A stretch of DNA of 10,659 nt from Haloarculaceae archaeon (GCA_028274885.1 JAQCMX010000032.1:1-10659); one strand, 5' to 3'. Counted from the first letter of the stretch, positions 1 to 6,103 are shown. The notes: a model not told the origin generated them from the sequence alone. Program-made: numbers and translations.

Positions 1-99
1 ATAGCTCACCGGACGGGGGGATCGACTTTGCGTTTCGAACCCTGGCCGTACCGCATGGGCCCGTCAGACGAAACACACCGAGCCAACAACGTGTATTGA
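1..99 (+). CDS. possible 3' end of an unidentified gene
   Basis: Frame 1 is open from the window edge to a TGA at 97-99, giving 32 residues that include the stretch LRFEPWPYRMGPSDETHRAN. I do not recognise the family. The Pro/Trp/aromatic run vaguely resembles the C-termini of some DUF3891 proteins, but that is only a guess. A short perfect inverted repeat (TGATC, 5-nt spacer, GATCA; 97-111) overlaps the stop codon and might belong to the end of the transcript. An open frame of this length can occur by chance in GC-rich DNA. If real, the gene would converge on the SDR gene at 192-974. Confidence 0.25.
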   Translation: MAHRTGGSTLRFEPWPYRMGPSDETHRANNVY

Positions 100-191
100 T
101 CGTATAGATCATATGGGTAGAAGCAACACACAAACGTAACTCCCGCAGCTACACGATCCAGCAAGAGCACAACAAAGAGAGTCAGGACCCG

Positions 192-974
192 CTACTGGGT
201 GTTCGTGATCCCGCCGTCGACCAGAAGAGACTCCGCGGTCACGTGGCCTGCAAGGTCGCTGGACAGATACACCACGGTATCGCCAATGTCTCTCGGGGTG
301 CCGAACTTCTGTAGTGGGATCTCCCTTTGTTTTCGCTTCTCACCCATCTCGCTGCCAATATATTCCCGGTCTTCTTTCGTCATCGCCGTTTTGATCACCC
401 CTGGAGCAATCGCATTCACCCTGATGCCATACTCACCGAGATCCGCAGCGGCGGCGAACGTGAACACCTGAACACCACCTTTTGCTGCCGAGTATGACGT
501 GATTTGTTCCTGCCCATTGATTCCACCCGTGCTTGACAGGTTGACAATACTACCACCGTCACCCTGTTCGATCATCCGCTGTGCCGCTAATTTTGTCCCA
601 GCATAAACCCCATCAAGATTGATCTCAATCAGTCGGCGGTAGTCCTCCATGTCGGTGTCGACGATGCTTGCTGGATCCAGAACGATGCCGGCGTTGTTTA
701 CCATAATCTCAATACCGCCGAATTCGTCTGCGGCATCGACCGCGTCCGCAATCATCTCTGGATCGGTGACATCACACTCGACGAACCTGGCGTCTCTGTC
801 CGTTTCGTTCCGGACCTTCTCGTGGGTCGGTTTGCCCTCTAATCGGGGCTCCTCCTGAATATCTGCAACGACGACGTCAGCACCTTCCTCGGCGACACGC
901 ATGGCAATACCGCGTCCGTTTCCACTCGCTGCACCTGTAATCACAGCTGTCTGATTTTCAAGCAAATTAGACAT
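192..974 (-). CDS. SDR family oxidoreductase
   Basis: This is a classical short-chain dehydrogenase/reductase of 260 residues, close to the usual 250. It has the Rossmann motif TGAASGNG (residues 13-20), an Asp at the end of the second strand (D38, normally favouring NAD(H) over NADP(H)), the NNAG motif (93-96), N119, and the catalytic Ser148, Tyr161 and Lys165 in SYSAAK. The C-terminus has the usual DGG sequence. The family catalyses reversible NAD(P)-dependent oxidation of alcohols or sugars in the cytoplasm; the substrate cannot be read from the sequence. The ATG at 972-974 is the natural start, immediately before the first beta strand. The gene stands alone, with a 255-bp upstream gap holding inverted repeats and an IS605-type palindrome. 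No strong TATA box is visible; only a weak A/T-rich stretch lies around 995-1008. Third codon positions look less GC-rich than in the ROK or MMPL genes, judged by eye. Confidence 0.93.
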   Translation of the reverse strand: MSNLLENQTAVITGAASGNGRGIAMRVAEEGADVVVADIQEEPRLEGKPTHEKVRNETDRDARFVECDVTDPEMIADAVDAADEFGGIEIMVNNAGIVLDPASIVDTDMEDYRRLIEINLDGVYAGTKLAAQRMIEQGDGGSIVNLSSTGGINGQEQITSYSAAKGGVQVFTFAAAADLGEYGIRVNAIAPGVIKTAMTKEDREYIGSEMGEKRKQREIPLQKFGTPRDIGDTVVYLSSDLAGHVTAESLLVDGGITNTQ

Positions 975-1028
975 TGCAAGATGCTAAAGTTGAGGCTCAA
1001 ATGAAAAACCTTCCGATGGGATGCCTGT

Positions 1029-1047
1029 GACCGTCTGCCGGACGGTC
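1029..1047. repeat. inverted repeat (hairpin) upstream of SDR gene
   Basis: The arms GACCGTC (1029-1035) and GACGGTC (1041-1047) are perfect 7-bp complements around a 5-nt loop. They lie 55-73 bases upstream of the SDR start codon. They could be an operator, an RNA hairpin, or part of the mobile-element relic beside them. The sequence does not decide between these. Confidence 0.5.
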
Positions 1048-1061
1048 GCTCTATGCCGTGC

Positions 1062-1090
1062 TCAGTACCTCACAAAGTATCCGGTACTGA
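1062..1090. repeat. inverted repeat, 8-bp arms
   Basis: The arms TCAGTACC (1062-1069) and GGTACTGA (1083-1090) are perfect complements separated by 13 nt. This is the second of three palindromic structures in the gap between the SDR and DUF2892 genes. The function is unknown. Confidence 0.5.
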
Positions 1091-1134
1091 TTGATCGCAA
1101 CCCCCAAAGGACAGTCGCTGCTGGCACAGACGGG

Positions 1135-1171
1135 TTCTGACATCCTTCCACGACTGAAGTCGTGGGTTTTC
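1135..1171 (-). mobile_element. relict terminal palindrome of an IS200/IS605 (TnpB-type) element
   Basis: CCACGACTGAAGTCGTGG (1148-1165) is an 18-bp near-perfect palindrome, with a 7-bp stem and TGAA loop, followed by G and a T-run. From memory, CCACGACT/AGTCGTGG hairpins are characteristic of the ends of haloarchaeal IS1341/IS605-type elements and of their non-autonomous PATE derivatives. No tnpA or tnpB reading frame is present in the window, so this is either a small PATE-like element or a leftover end. By recall of element ends, the orientation suggests that any tnpB would have lain toward higher coordinates on the minus strand. The strand is therefore tentative. The other end is not identified. 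Confidence 0.6.
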
Positions 1172-1229
1172 GCCCCGAAGCTGTGTAATCCCGGGGGTGT
1201 GAGGATGAGTCATGTCCCGGGTTGACAGT

Positions 1230-1433
1230 CTACGACGTGTTCGCTCCCGTGTTACATCCGGGGAGCAACTCCTCGGCGGGACAGGTGTCGGTGAAGCTAC
1301 TCTGGATCAGATTCAGCCCGACGAACCCGACCAGTAACAGGAACCACTGTGAGACGAATACGCCGAGCCCGAGCCCGAACAAGGTCATGAATCCGGCGAG
1401 TCTGCGCACCTGAAGTTGACAGGTTCTTCCCAT
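1230..1433 (-). CDS. DUF2892 (YgaP-like transmembrane domain) small membrane protein
   Basis: This is a 67-residue protein with two hydrophobic segments (about residues 12-27 and 30-44) joined by a short turn, followed by QSSFTDTCP (44-52). The order R-x-x-AG, helix, helix, GLNLxQSSFT, CP matches the DUF2892 family, also found as the membrane tail of YgaP rhodaneses. In that family the domain anchors in the cytoplasmic membrane; the stand-alone form has no established function, although a link to sulfur or thiol chemistry is often suggested from rhodanese fusions and the conserved Cys. The start used is the ATG at 1431-1433. It leaves a short N-terminus, and the domain looks complete. The gene lies 94 bp downstream of the DUF2071 gene on the same strand and may be co-transcribed, but a palindrome just upstream (1443-1460) suggests its own control. 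Confidence 0.75.
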   Translation of the reverse strand: MGRTCQLQVRRLAGFMTLFGLGLGVFVSQWFLLLVGFVGLNLIQSSFTDTCPAEELLPGCNTGANTS

Positions 1434-1442
1434 CGTTATATT

Positions 1443-1460
1443 GTATTAATTGCGCAATAC
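1443..1460. promoter_or_regulatory. palindrome upstream of the DUF2892 gene
   Basis: GTATT (1443-1447) and AATAC (1456-1460) form an interrupted palindrome that encloses the perfect 10-bp palindrome ATTGCGCAAT (1449-1458). It lies 10-27 bases upstream of the DUF2892 start codon, where a leaderless haloarchaeal promoter would be, so it could be an operator. No clear TATA box is visible. Confidence 0.35.
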
Positions 1461-1527
1461 ACTAAAGGCTACCGCCTCCGGCACGTCCACAGGCGACACT
1501 GGAGAGCGGTTTACTACAACATCGGGC

Positions 1528-2217
1528 CTACAGACGCTGGCTCCGCGAGGCAACCACGTCCAGGCCTGGGCTGTAATAGTAGATCGGGTCGACATCTGGC
1601 CTTTTGAGTCCGTGCGCCGAAAGGAGTGTGCTTTCTCGTATATCGGCGGCGGCAGGGTACAATGTCCACGGTTCGTGTTCGACGTCTGTGTACCGGAGTG
1701 TTCCGTCCTGGGCTTGGGCGTAGAACCGGTACCGTTCTACCAGAAACTCCCCGAGCGGATCGCCGGGTGCCGAGAACGGTTCGCCGACCGGCCAGTACGT
1801 TCCCTCGAACCGGGCGGAACGGGCGCCTGGATGGCGGCGCTGACTCGTGAACGCGACCCGTCCGTCGGTCCAGTCCAGCGAGATACGCGCATAGTAGTAG
1901 GGAAGATGCTGGAGGACACGTGCCCCGAGGACGCTGGCGACTCCCTGTGCATCGAGGCTAAAAAAGTACACCGCCGGAACACCCGCATGCGTGACGTACG
2001 TTCTGACGTTGAGTTCCGGAAGCGCAACCCCCAGTGGTTCCGGTATCCCCTTGGGCCGGATGGCGACGTTGGTGTACGGAACGATCGACAGCCACGCCGA
2101 CCCATCGAACTCGTCAGCATCCAACTGGTCCGGGAGATGGGCATTCAGAACGTCCGGATCGATCGGCCAGTTCTCGAACAGAAGATGACGCCACCCCATC
2201 TCCAGTGGAACGACCAT
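1528..2217 (-). CDS. DUF2071 family protein (YqjF-like, acetoacetate decarboxylase-like fold)
   Basis: This 229-residue cytoplasmic protein belongs to DUF2071. The signature blocks are an N-terminal MGWRHLLFENWPID, LNVRTYV (about residues 69-75), VYFFSLDA (83-90), LPYYYARI (105-112), RHPGARSARF, then an FLVERYRFYA block and a terminal VEHEPWTLY block. The family is predicted to share the acetoacetate decarboxylase fold; no reaction is established for it, and I do not assign one. I chose the ATG at 2215-2217 because family members usually start shortly before the MGWR block. A GTG at 2239-2241 would add eight residues. The gene lies downstream of the sulfatase on the same strand, separated by hairpins at 2294-2324, and upstream of the DUF2892 gene. 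No strong TATA box is seen. The length is typical and no frame disruption is visible. Confidence 0.87.
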   Translation of the reverse strand: MVVPLEMGWRHLLFENWPIDPDVLNAHLPDQLDADEFDGSAWLSIVPYTNVAIRPKGIPEPLGVALPELNVRTYVTHAGVPAVYFFSLDAQGVASVLGARVLQHLPYYYARISLDWTDGRVAFTSQRRHPGARSARFEGTYWPVGEPFSAPGDPLGEFLVERYRFYAQAQDGTLRYTDVEHEPWTLYPAAADIRESTLLSAHGLKRPDVDPIYYYSPGLDVVASRSQRL

Positions 2218-2293
2218 AGATAGACTCGGTAATGCTTGCACAAATCACTTTGCAACAGCCGGACAGTTCACCTACGCCGGAGACTGATGATCT

Positions 2294-2324
2294 GGCGGTG
2301 TGCTCACACTGCCACACCTGTGGC
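2294..2324. terminator. two overlapping hairpins downstream of the sulfatase gene
   Basis: GGCGGTGTG (2294-2302) pairs with CACACTGCC (2305-2313), with one G-T mismatch that becomes a wobble pair in one transcript. GCCACA (2311-2316) pairs with TGTGGC (2319-2324). The two structures share bases 2311-2313, so both cannot be fully formed in one RNA. They begin 17 bases after the sulfatase stop on the minus strand and lie before the DUF2071 start. A terminator or an alternative-fold leader would both fit. There is no U-tract, and archaeal terminators do not usually need hairpins, so the call is tentative. Confidence 0.3.
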
Positions 2325-2340
2325 CTCGGGGAACGCCGGT

Positions 2341-3621
2341 TCAGAAGTATCCCAGGGCCTCGAGTTGTTCGCGTGTGCCGGCGTCGCTCCCATCCGAACT
2401 GGGGCGCCGGACGCCGGCGTCCCCGACGGATTCGAAGGCAGCCGCCAGCCGACCCCGGTCGGCCGTCCTCGCCTCCCCGACAGCGCCAGCGTACGGGATG
2501 TCCACTGCACCGACCGCGTCCCCCCAGGAATAGATCTTCCGGACCCCGACATCCGCCGGTTCGTAGACCGCCCGACTCGGCTGGAAAAACCGAGCAGCGT
2601 CCGCGACTGCGGCCTCGTACCGGTCCCGAAGGTCCCCGGTCACTGGCTGCTTCGAGGCGAGTACCTGCGACCGTGTGAAACATTCCTGCTTTTCGTGGCG
2701 TGTCCCTCTGACGACGTCCCGGAAAGCGGTCAGTGTAGCAGGTCCGTCCACAGTCTGTCCTTCCTGTTGGCCGGGAAACTTTGCCAGAAGTGGAACGTGT
2801 AACAGCGTTTCGGTCATCGGAACGATATGTGCCACCGCGGGGGGCTGGGCGTCGAGTCGCCCCAGTTCCCCCAATCCCTCACCGTGGTCGCCACAGACGA
2901 CAAGCAGCGTCTCCTCGAAGACTCCACGGTCACGGAGTCGTTCGACGACGGACTGTACGACTGCATCGGCCTGCCTAATTCCGCCGTCGTACAGCGATTC
3001 GAGACCTTTGAGACGCCAAAGCGGGTGGGAGCCACCGTTGAACTCGAACTCCCAGCGAACCGGTAGCTCCGATTGTAGGTCGTGTGCCTGTGGACTCCCC
3101 CACCGATCGTACGTCGACGACGGGTCGTAGGGTCGGTGTGCGTCCATCAGATTCAGACAGGCAGCCCACTCGGAGCGTCCCTTCGTCCAGTCACACAGCG
3201 CATCCGCATAATAAAAGCCATCGGGCACGGCCGTGTGCTCACCCGTCACGTACTCTGTAGGTGGCTTTTCGGGCACTGAGACGACGGTATCAAACGGTTC
3301 TGTAAGCCCGACCTCCTCGCCCGCAAGAAACCCGTTTTCCGTGAACAACCCGGTGGTATACCCAACAGCGGACAGGTCGTCCCACACCGTGTGCCCTGGC
3401 TCTAGCTCGTCGTGGATCGTGACACCATGTGCTTCGGTTTCGAACCCGGTAAACAGTGATACATGTGAGGGTACCGACCAGTTCGAGGGTGCCCGTGCGG
3501 ATCGGTAGACGGTCGCAGTCTCGGCCAGCGACTCAAGCCCCGGGGTCGTCGTTCGTGGGTAGCCGTACAGCGAACAGTTCGCTGCTCTGACCGAGTCCAA
3601 CACGATCAACAAAACGTTCAT
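2341..3621 (-). CDS. sulfatase-like hydrolase/transferase (alkaline phosphatase superfamily)
   Basis: This is a 426-residue cytoplasmic-type protein without a signal peptide, of the haloarchaeal sulfatase group. Blocks in order: NVLLIVLDSVRA with metal-ligand Asp9 at the N-terminus; YGYPRTTTP (19-27); the nucleophile region WSVPSHVSLFTG (48-59), with Ser49 at the formylglycine-type position; NLMDAHRPY (156-164); YDGGIRQAD (210-218); and CGDHGEGLGE (242-251), with metal ligands Asp244 and His245. The C-terminus ends in EALGYF, as is common in this group. The family hydrolyses or transfers sulfate or phosphate esters. The substrate is unknown, and no glycan-biosynthesis neighbours are present. 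Two residues look atypical: the usual R-A-D-H after the first block reads R-A-A-N (12-15), and the S-x-P-S-R consensus ends in His53. The ATG at 3619-3621 is the only sensible start. A weak TATA-like TTTGATA lies about 25 bases upstream. Confidence 0.9.
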   Translation of the reverse strand: MNVLLIVLDSVRAANCSLYGYPRTTTPGLESLAETATVYRSARAPSNWSVPSHVSLFTGFETEAHGVTIHDELEPGHTVWDDLSAVGYTTGLFTENGFLAGEEVGLTEPFDTVVSVPEKPPTEYVTGEHTAVPDGFYYADALCDWTKGRSEWAACLNLMDAHRPYDPSSTYDRWGSPQAHDLQSELPVRWEFEFNGGSHPLWRLKGLESLYDGGIRQADAVVQSVVERLRDRGVFEETLLVVCGDHGEGLGELGRLDAQPPAVAHIVPMTETLLHVPLLAKFPGQQEGQTVDGPATLTAFRDVVRGTRHEKQECFTRSQVLASKQPVTGDLRDRYEAAVADAARFFQPSRAVYEPADVGVRKIYSWGDAVGAVDIPYAGAVGEARTADRGRLAAAFESVGDAGVRRPSSDGSDAGTREQLEALGYF

Positions 3622-3704
3622 ACAATGGATTTGAATCCAGGTATCAAAGTCTTACTAATAGCAGATCGTAACTGTCCATACCGTTATGTGTCGGACGTAC
3701 CCCA

Positions 3705-3734
3705 TTACCCCTGGCCGCGGATCCCCGGGGGTAA
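3705..3734. promoter_or_regulatory. inverted repeat between the sensor and sulfatase genes
   Basis: TTACCCC (3705-3711) and GGGGTAA (3728-3734) are perfect 7-bp complements. The 16-nt spacer contains further small palindromes (CCGCGG, GGATCC, and CCCCGGGG running into the right arm). The site lies about 85-115 bases upstream of the sulfatase start and 95-125 bases past the sensor-gene stop. It could be a transcription end, an operator for the sulfatase, or neither. The rest of 3622-3829 shows no gene I can support. Confidence 0.35.
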
Positions 3735-3829
3735 CACAACGGCGTTTCGAGATTCCTCCGCTCTTGAGTACAGATATCAGGTACATCCGAAACCCTCGTT
3801 TGATAGGTCTGAACGAAAGGAGGGCGGAT

Positions 3830-4543
3830 TCACCCCGACTTGGACGTGACCAGACGCTCGCTCACGTCCTCGTGCAACCTCGCAGTCAGGTTGACCGCGT
3901 GCAAACCGACGAGACAGATGACGACACTCAAAAGTGATGCCAGCAGTGCCTCCGGGAACGTGTCGATACTGTCTCCGACAAAAGACCCCGATTCGACGGA
4001 AAGCGCCCCCAGTTCGAGGGTGCCCTCGGCCCCCGTCATCTCGTAGTCCACCCCGGGTAGCCAGTAGAGAGCCGGCGCGGCAACGAGCGTCAGTGCCAGC
4101 GTGAACACGACAGTGATGAGGACAAACAGGGTGATACCCACGGCAAACGAGACGAACGCGAACAGCACGAACAGATAGTTTCGCGGGTCCGTCGCAACCG
4201 TTTTGAGATACGTCACCATCGACAGTTCGCCCGGGTCGGCGGGGTCGTGGAACACCTCGACACCACGGAGGCGACGGAGTAACGAAGCCTCAACGACCCC
4301 GACGTAGCCGGCGAGCCCGAGTACCCCGGCCAGTATCGGGACTCCGATGACAAGTGGAACAAGTGCGAGTCCGACGCTGAGACCGGTCACAAACGTGGTA
4401 AAATAGGCGATACCGATCGGGAACCGGGCGAGCAGATACACCAGATTGGCGTATGTCTCCCGGCGAAATCCGACACCGAACACCCTGCTGACCCGTGACT
4501 GTCCCCCTTTTTTAGACCCGTCAATATCCAAAGTTTCAGTCAT
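3830..4543 (-). CDS. PF13796 'putative sensor' domain multi-pass membrane protein
   Basis: This 237-residue integral membrane protein matches the 'putative sensor' domain family. After a charged cytoplasmic head (residues 1-27) come RETYANLVYLLARFPIGIAY and a long hydrophobic pair, then a basic loop with LLRRLRG, a second hydrophobic pair beginning near NYLFVLFAF and ending at PALYWLP, a short external segment, and a final membrane helix followed by an amphipathic ARLHEDVSERL tail. In other organisms this domain is fused to histidine kinases or other regulators. Here it stands alone, so sensing is inferred only from family naming. The start chosen is the ATG at 4541-4543. A TATA box (4563-4571) lies about 20-28 bases upstream, exactly right for a leaderless mRNA from this ATG, and it makes the further-upstream start at 4609 implausible. 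The gene is divergent from psiE. Confidence 0.8.
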   Translation of the reverse strand: MTETLDIDGSKKGGQSRVSRVFGVGFRRETYANLVYLLARFPIGIAYFTTFVTGLSVGLALVPLVIGVPILAGVLGLAGYVGVVEASLLRRLRGVEVFHDPADPGELSMVTYLKTVATDPRNYLFVLFAFVSFAVGITLFVLITVVFTLALTLVAAPALYWLPGVDYEMTGAEGTLELGALSVESGSFVGDSIDTFPEALLASLLSVVICLVGLHAVNLTARLHEDVSERLVTSKSG

Positions 4544-4560
4544 ACTCTTAGGTTGGTAGG

Positions 4561-4575
4561 GAAATATATTAATTA
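4561..4575 (-). promoter_or_regulatory. TATA box for the sensor-domain gene
   Basis: On the minus strand, TAATTAATATATTTC spans 4575-4561. The A/T core is centred about 24-26 bases upstream of the ATG at 4543, which fits a haloarchaeal leaderless promoter. It decides the start codon of that gene. Confidence 0.65.
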
Positions 4576-4723
4576 TCACCGCTGTATCCGGCGCTGAAAC
4601 GTGGCACAAATGCTGCTGGCAATCTTTGTCGGGAGTCGTCAGCCGCCCTCGGTAGAGCGCACACGCTCACAGTTAGCAACAATGTAACAGATAGCAAAAC
4701 ACCGGTCGGACGGACGGAACTGA

Positions 4724-4734
4724 TAAATATATAA
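4724..4734 (+). promoter_or_regulatory. TATA box for the PsiE-family gene
   Basis: TAAATATATAA (4724-4734) is the strongest TATA-like element in the window. With the usual 26-27 base spacing, transcription would start near 4756. That is after the in-frame ATG at 4742 and coincides with an in-frame GTG at 4757-4759. Confidence 0.7.
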
Positions 4735-4756
4735 TGGTAGGATGCGAGATGCACCT

Positions 4757-5221
4757 GTGGACATAAATATCGATCTGCCGCAGTATACACAGCCCTCCGT
4801 AGTTGCAATGCGCTGGCTCGTGCTTGCGGTCGCCTATTTTACACTCTTGTTGTTTCTTATCGGTTTGCTTGATCTCATGCTTGCCCTGCGGGATCTCATA
4901 GTGAGTGGGGAGTTCACCGAACCGGTTGCCGTCGTCACACTCCTCGATAGTGTGCTCTTATTACTGATTATAGTCGAGGTTCATCGGACTCTGATTGCGT
5001 ACGCGCGCGAGGAGCCGGTCTTGCGGATTGTGGTCGGTGCTGCGATCATCGCAGTCGCCCGTGAGATAATCAGCTTCCGCATCGGGGACTTCGAAACGGC
5101 TGCCGATGCCCTGATTGCTGCCGGGGGGTTTGGGATCTTGCTCATCGGACTCGTACTCGCATACTTTGTCATTCGATATACGGAATCCCAGGGCACAGAG
5201 GACGGACCCCGTGATATGTAG
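4757..5221 (+). CDS. PsiE family (phosphate-starvation-inducible) membrane protein
   Basis: This is a four-helix membrane protein of the PsiE family. From the GTG start it has 154 residues: a short N-terminal tail, helix 1 (MRWLVLAVAYFTLLLFLIGL), helix 2 (VVTLLDSVLLLLIIVEVHRT), the family-typical EVHRTLIAYAREEP loop, helix 3 (VVGAAIIAVAREII) and helix 4 (FGILLIGLVLAYFVIRYTES). In bacteria psiE expression responds to phosphate starvation, but the biochemical role is unknown, so induction here is only an inference from the name. The upstream ATG at 4742-4744 lies only 8 bases after the TATA box, too close to be in the transcript. The GTG at 4757 fits a leaderless start, and the ATG at 4808 is a third option. 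The gene is divergent from the sensor gene and convergent with the DUF429 gene. Confidence 0.85.
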   Translation: MDINIDLPQYTQPSVVAMRWLVLAVAYFTLLLFLIGLLDLMLALRDLIVSGEFTEPVAVVTLLDSVLLLLIIVEVHRTLIAYAREEPVLRIVVGAAIIAVAREIISFRIGDFETAADALIAAGGFGILLIGLVLAYFVIRYTESQGTEDGPRDM

Positions 5222-5292
5222 CATGACGCCTCAATGACCCGCGGGTTCACGGGCCAGGACAGTAGAAAAGTCGACACGCTCTGGTACGGGCA

Positions 5293-6072
5293 TCATCTCG
5301 ATCGGGTTTGAGTCTCGTTTATGCCTGTTAGCCGAGTCTGGTCGGTATCAGTCGGATAGACCATCTGCATTGTCAGCCCACGCTCGTCCTGTGGCGGATC
5401 ATCCCCCTCGGGTAACCGTGAAAGCTCACTCGTGGGTCGGCGGGCCGTAACTGCCGCCGCCAGCGCGTCCAGAATATGCCCCTTATCGCTCAAAAACGAC
5501 GAGTACTTCGGGGTGAGATACAGCTCACAGGCTTTCACATAGATTGTCGCCGCTTCCGGATACTCGTCTGCGACCAGCGTCTTCCGCCGGTCGATACCGC
5601 GCTCGGTGTCCATAGACGGGACTGCCGTGTGACCGTTCAGTGCGTAAAAACAGAGCGCAGGATGGGTCTCGAACAGTCGGTCTCTGGCACCCGGGTTCAT
5701 GTCCAGGAATTCATCAACCTCCCGGATCCGTGGCACGATACCCCACGTCTGGTTCTGGATGCTGTATCCGGCCGCCTCGTTGAACTGTTTTGCGTCGGTG
5801 AGGTTTTGTCTGTAGATGGCATCTCGGATCGGCGCATAGAGGACACTCCGACCCTGCTGGTCCAGTTTTTCTCTTGCCGCGACATCGCAGGCCCGCTTGC
5901 TGTCTGCTGGCAGCCCAATCGGGAGAGGGATACAAATACGGGTCGCATCACTGTGGCGCTTCCAGAGGCTCCAGATTGTCGGGAAGTGGTCGGTCTCCCA
6001 GGAGTCGTCGTCCCGCAGGACAATGCCAAGCCAGCCCTTCGAGGCCCAGTCGACACCAACGTACTTTGCCAT
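5293..6072 (-). CDS. DUF429 family protein (RNase H-like fold, putative nuclease)
   Basis: This 259-residue cytoplasmic protein belongs to DUF429, predicted to have an RNase H-like fold. It shows the N-terminal strand VGVDWASKGW with Asp8, the IPLPIGLP strand (48-55), the RACDVAARE and SVLYAPIRDAI blocks (60-68, 76-86), ETHPALCFYALNG (135-147) and HILDALAAA (199-207) with Asp202. The protein ends in a haloarchaeal-type tail including RGLTMQMVYP. Family members usually read D-x-P-I-G-L-P in the second strand; here the acidic position is Pro49 (codon CCT), so one likely metal ligand is absent. No function is established for the family. The ATG at 6070-6072 directly precedes strand 1, and a TATA-like element at 6096-6103 is correctly spaced for a leaderless transcript. 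The gene converges on psiE with a 71-bp gap. Confidence 0.85.
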   Translation of the reverse strand: MAKYVGVDWASKGWLGIVLRDDDSWETDHFPTIWSLWKRHSDATRICIPLPIGLPADSKRACDVAAREKLDQQGRSVLYAPIRDAIYRQNLTDAKQFNEAAGYSIQNQTWGIVPRIREVDEFLDMNPGARDRLFETHPALCFYALNGHTAVPSMDTERGIDRRKTLVADEYPEAATIYVKACELYLTPKYSSFLSDKGHILDALAAAVTARRPTSELSRLPEGDDPPQDERGLTMQMVYPTDTDQTRLTGINETQTRSR

Positions 6073-6095
6073 GACGATAGCTAACGAAAAGCGAG

Positions 6096-6103
6096 GGTAT
6101 AAC
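6096..6103 (-). promoter_or_regulatory. TATA-like element for the DUF429 gene
   Basis: GTTATACC on the minus strand is centred about 28 bases upstream of the ATG at 6072. This is compatible with leaderless transcription of the DUF429 gene. Confidence 0.5.

Noticed and set aside
25..62. tRNA-like TTCGAA sequence
   Set aside because: The flanks cannot form a T-stem on either strand, and no acceptor or anticodon stem is present.
97..111. TGATC-GTATA-GATCA inverted repeat
   Set aside because: The arms are only 5 bp and end at mismatches. It was noted with the partial ORF but is too weak to call separately.
2232..2678. plus-strand ORF with a CSHCHTCG zinc-finger-like motif
   Set aside because: The motif lies in the hairpin region of the intergenic gap, and the rest of the frame is Arg/Pro-rich antisense of the sulfatase, so the cysteines are probably chance.
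3625..3849. 74-codon plus-strand ORF divergent from the sulfatase
   Set aside because: It runs into the antisense of the sensor gene's 3' end, begins inside the sulfatase promoter region, and shows no recognisable domain.
4569..4808. 79-codon minus-strand ORF in the psiE/sensor gap
   Set aside because: It spans both divergent promoters and overlaps psiE on the opposite strand, with no domain similarity.
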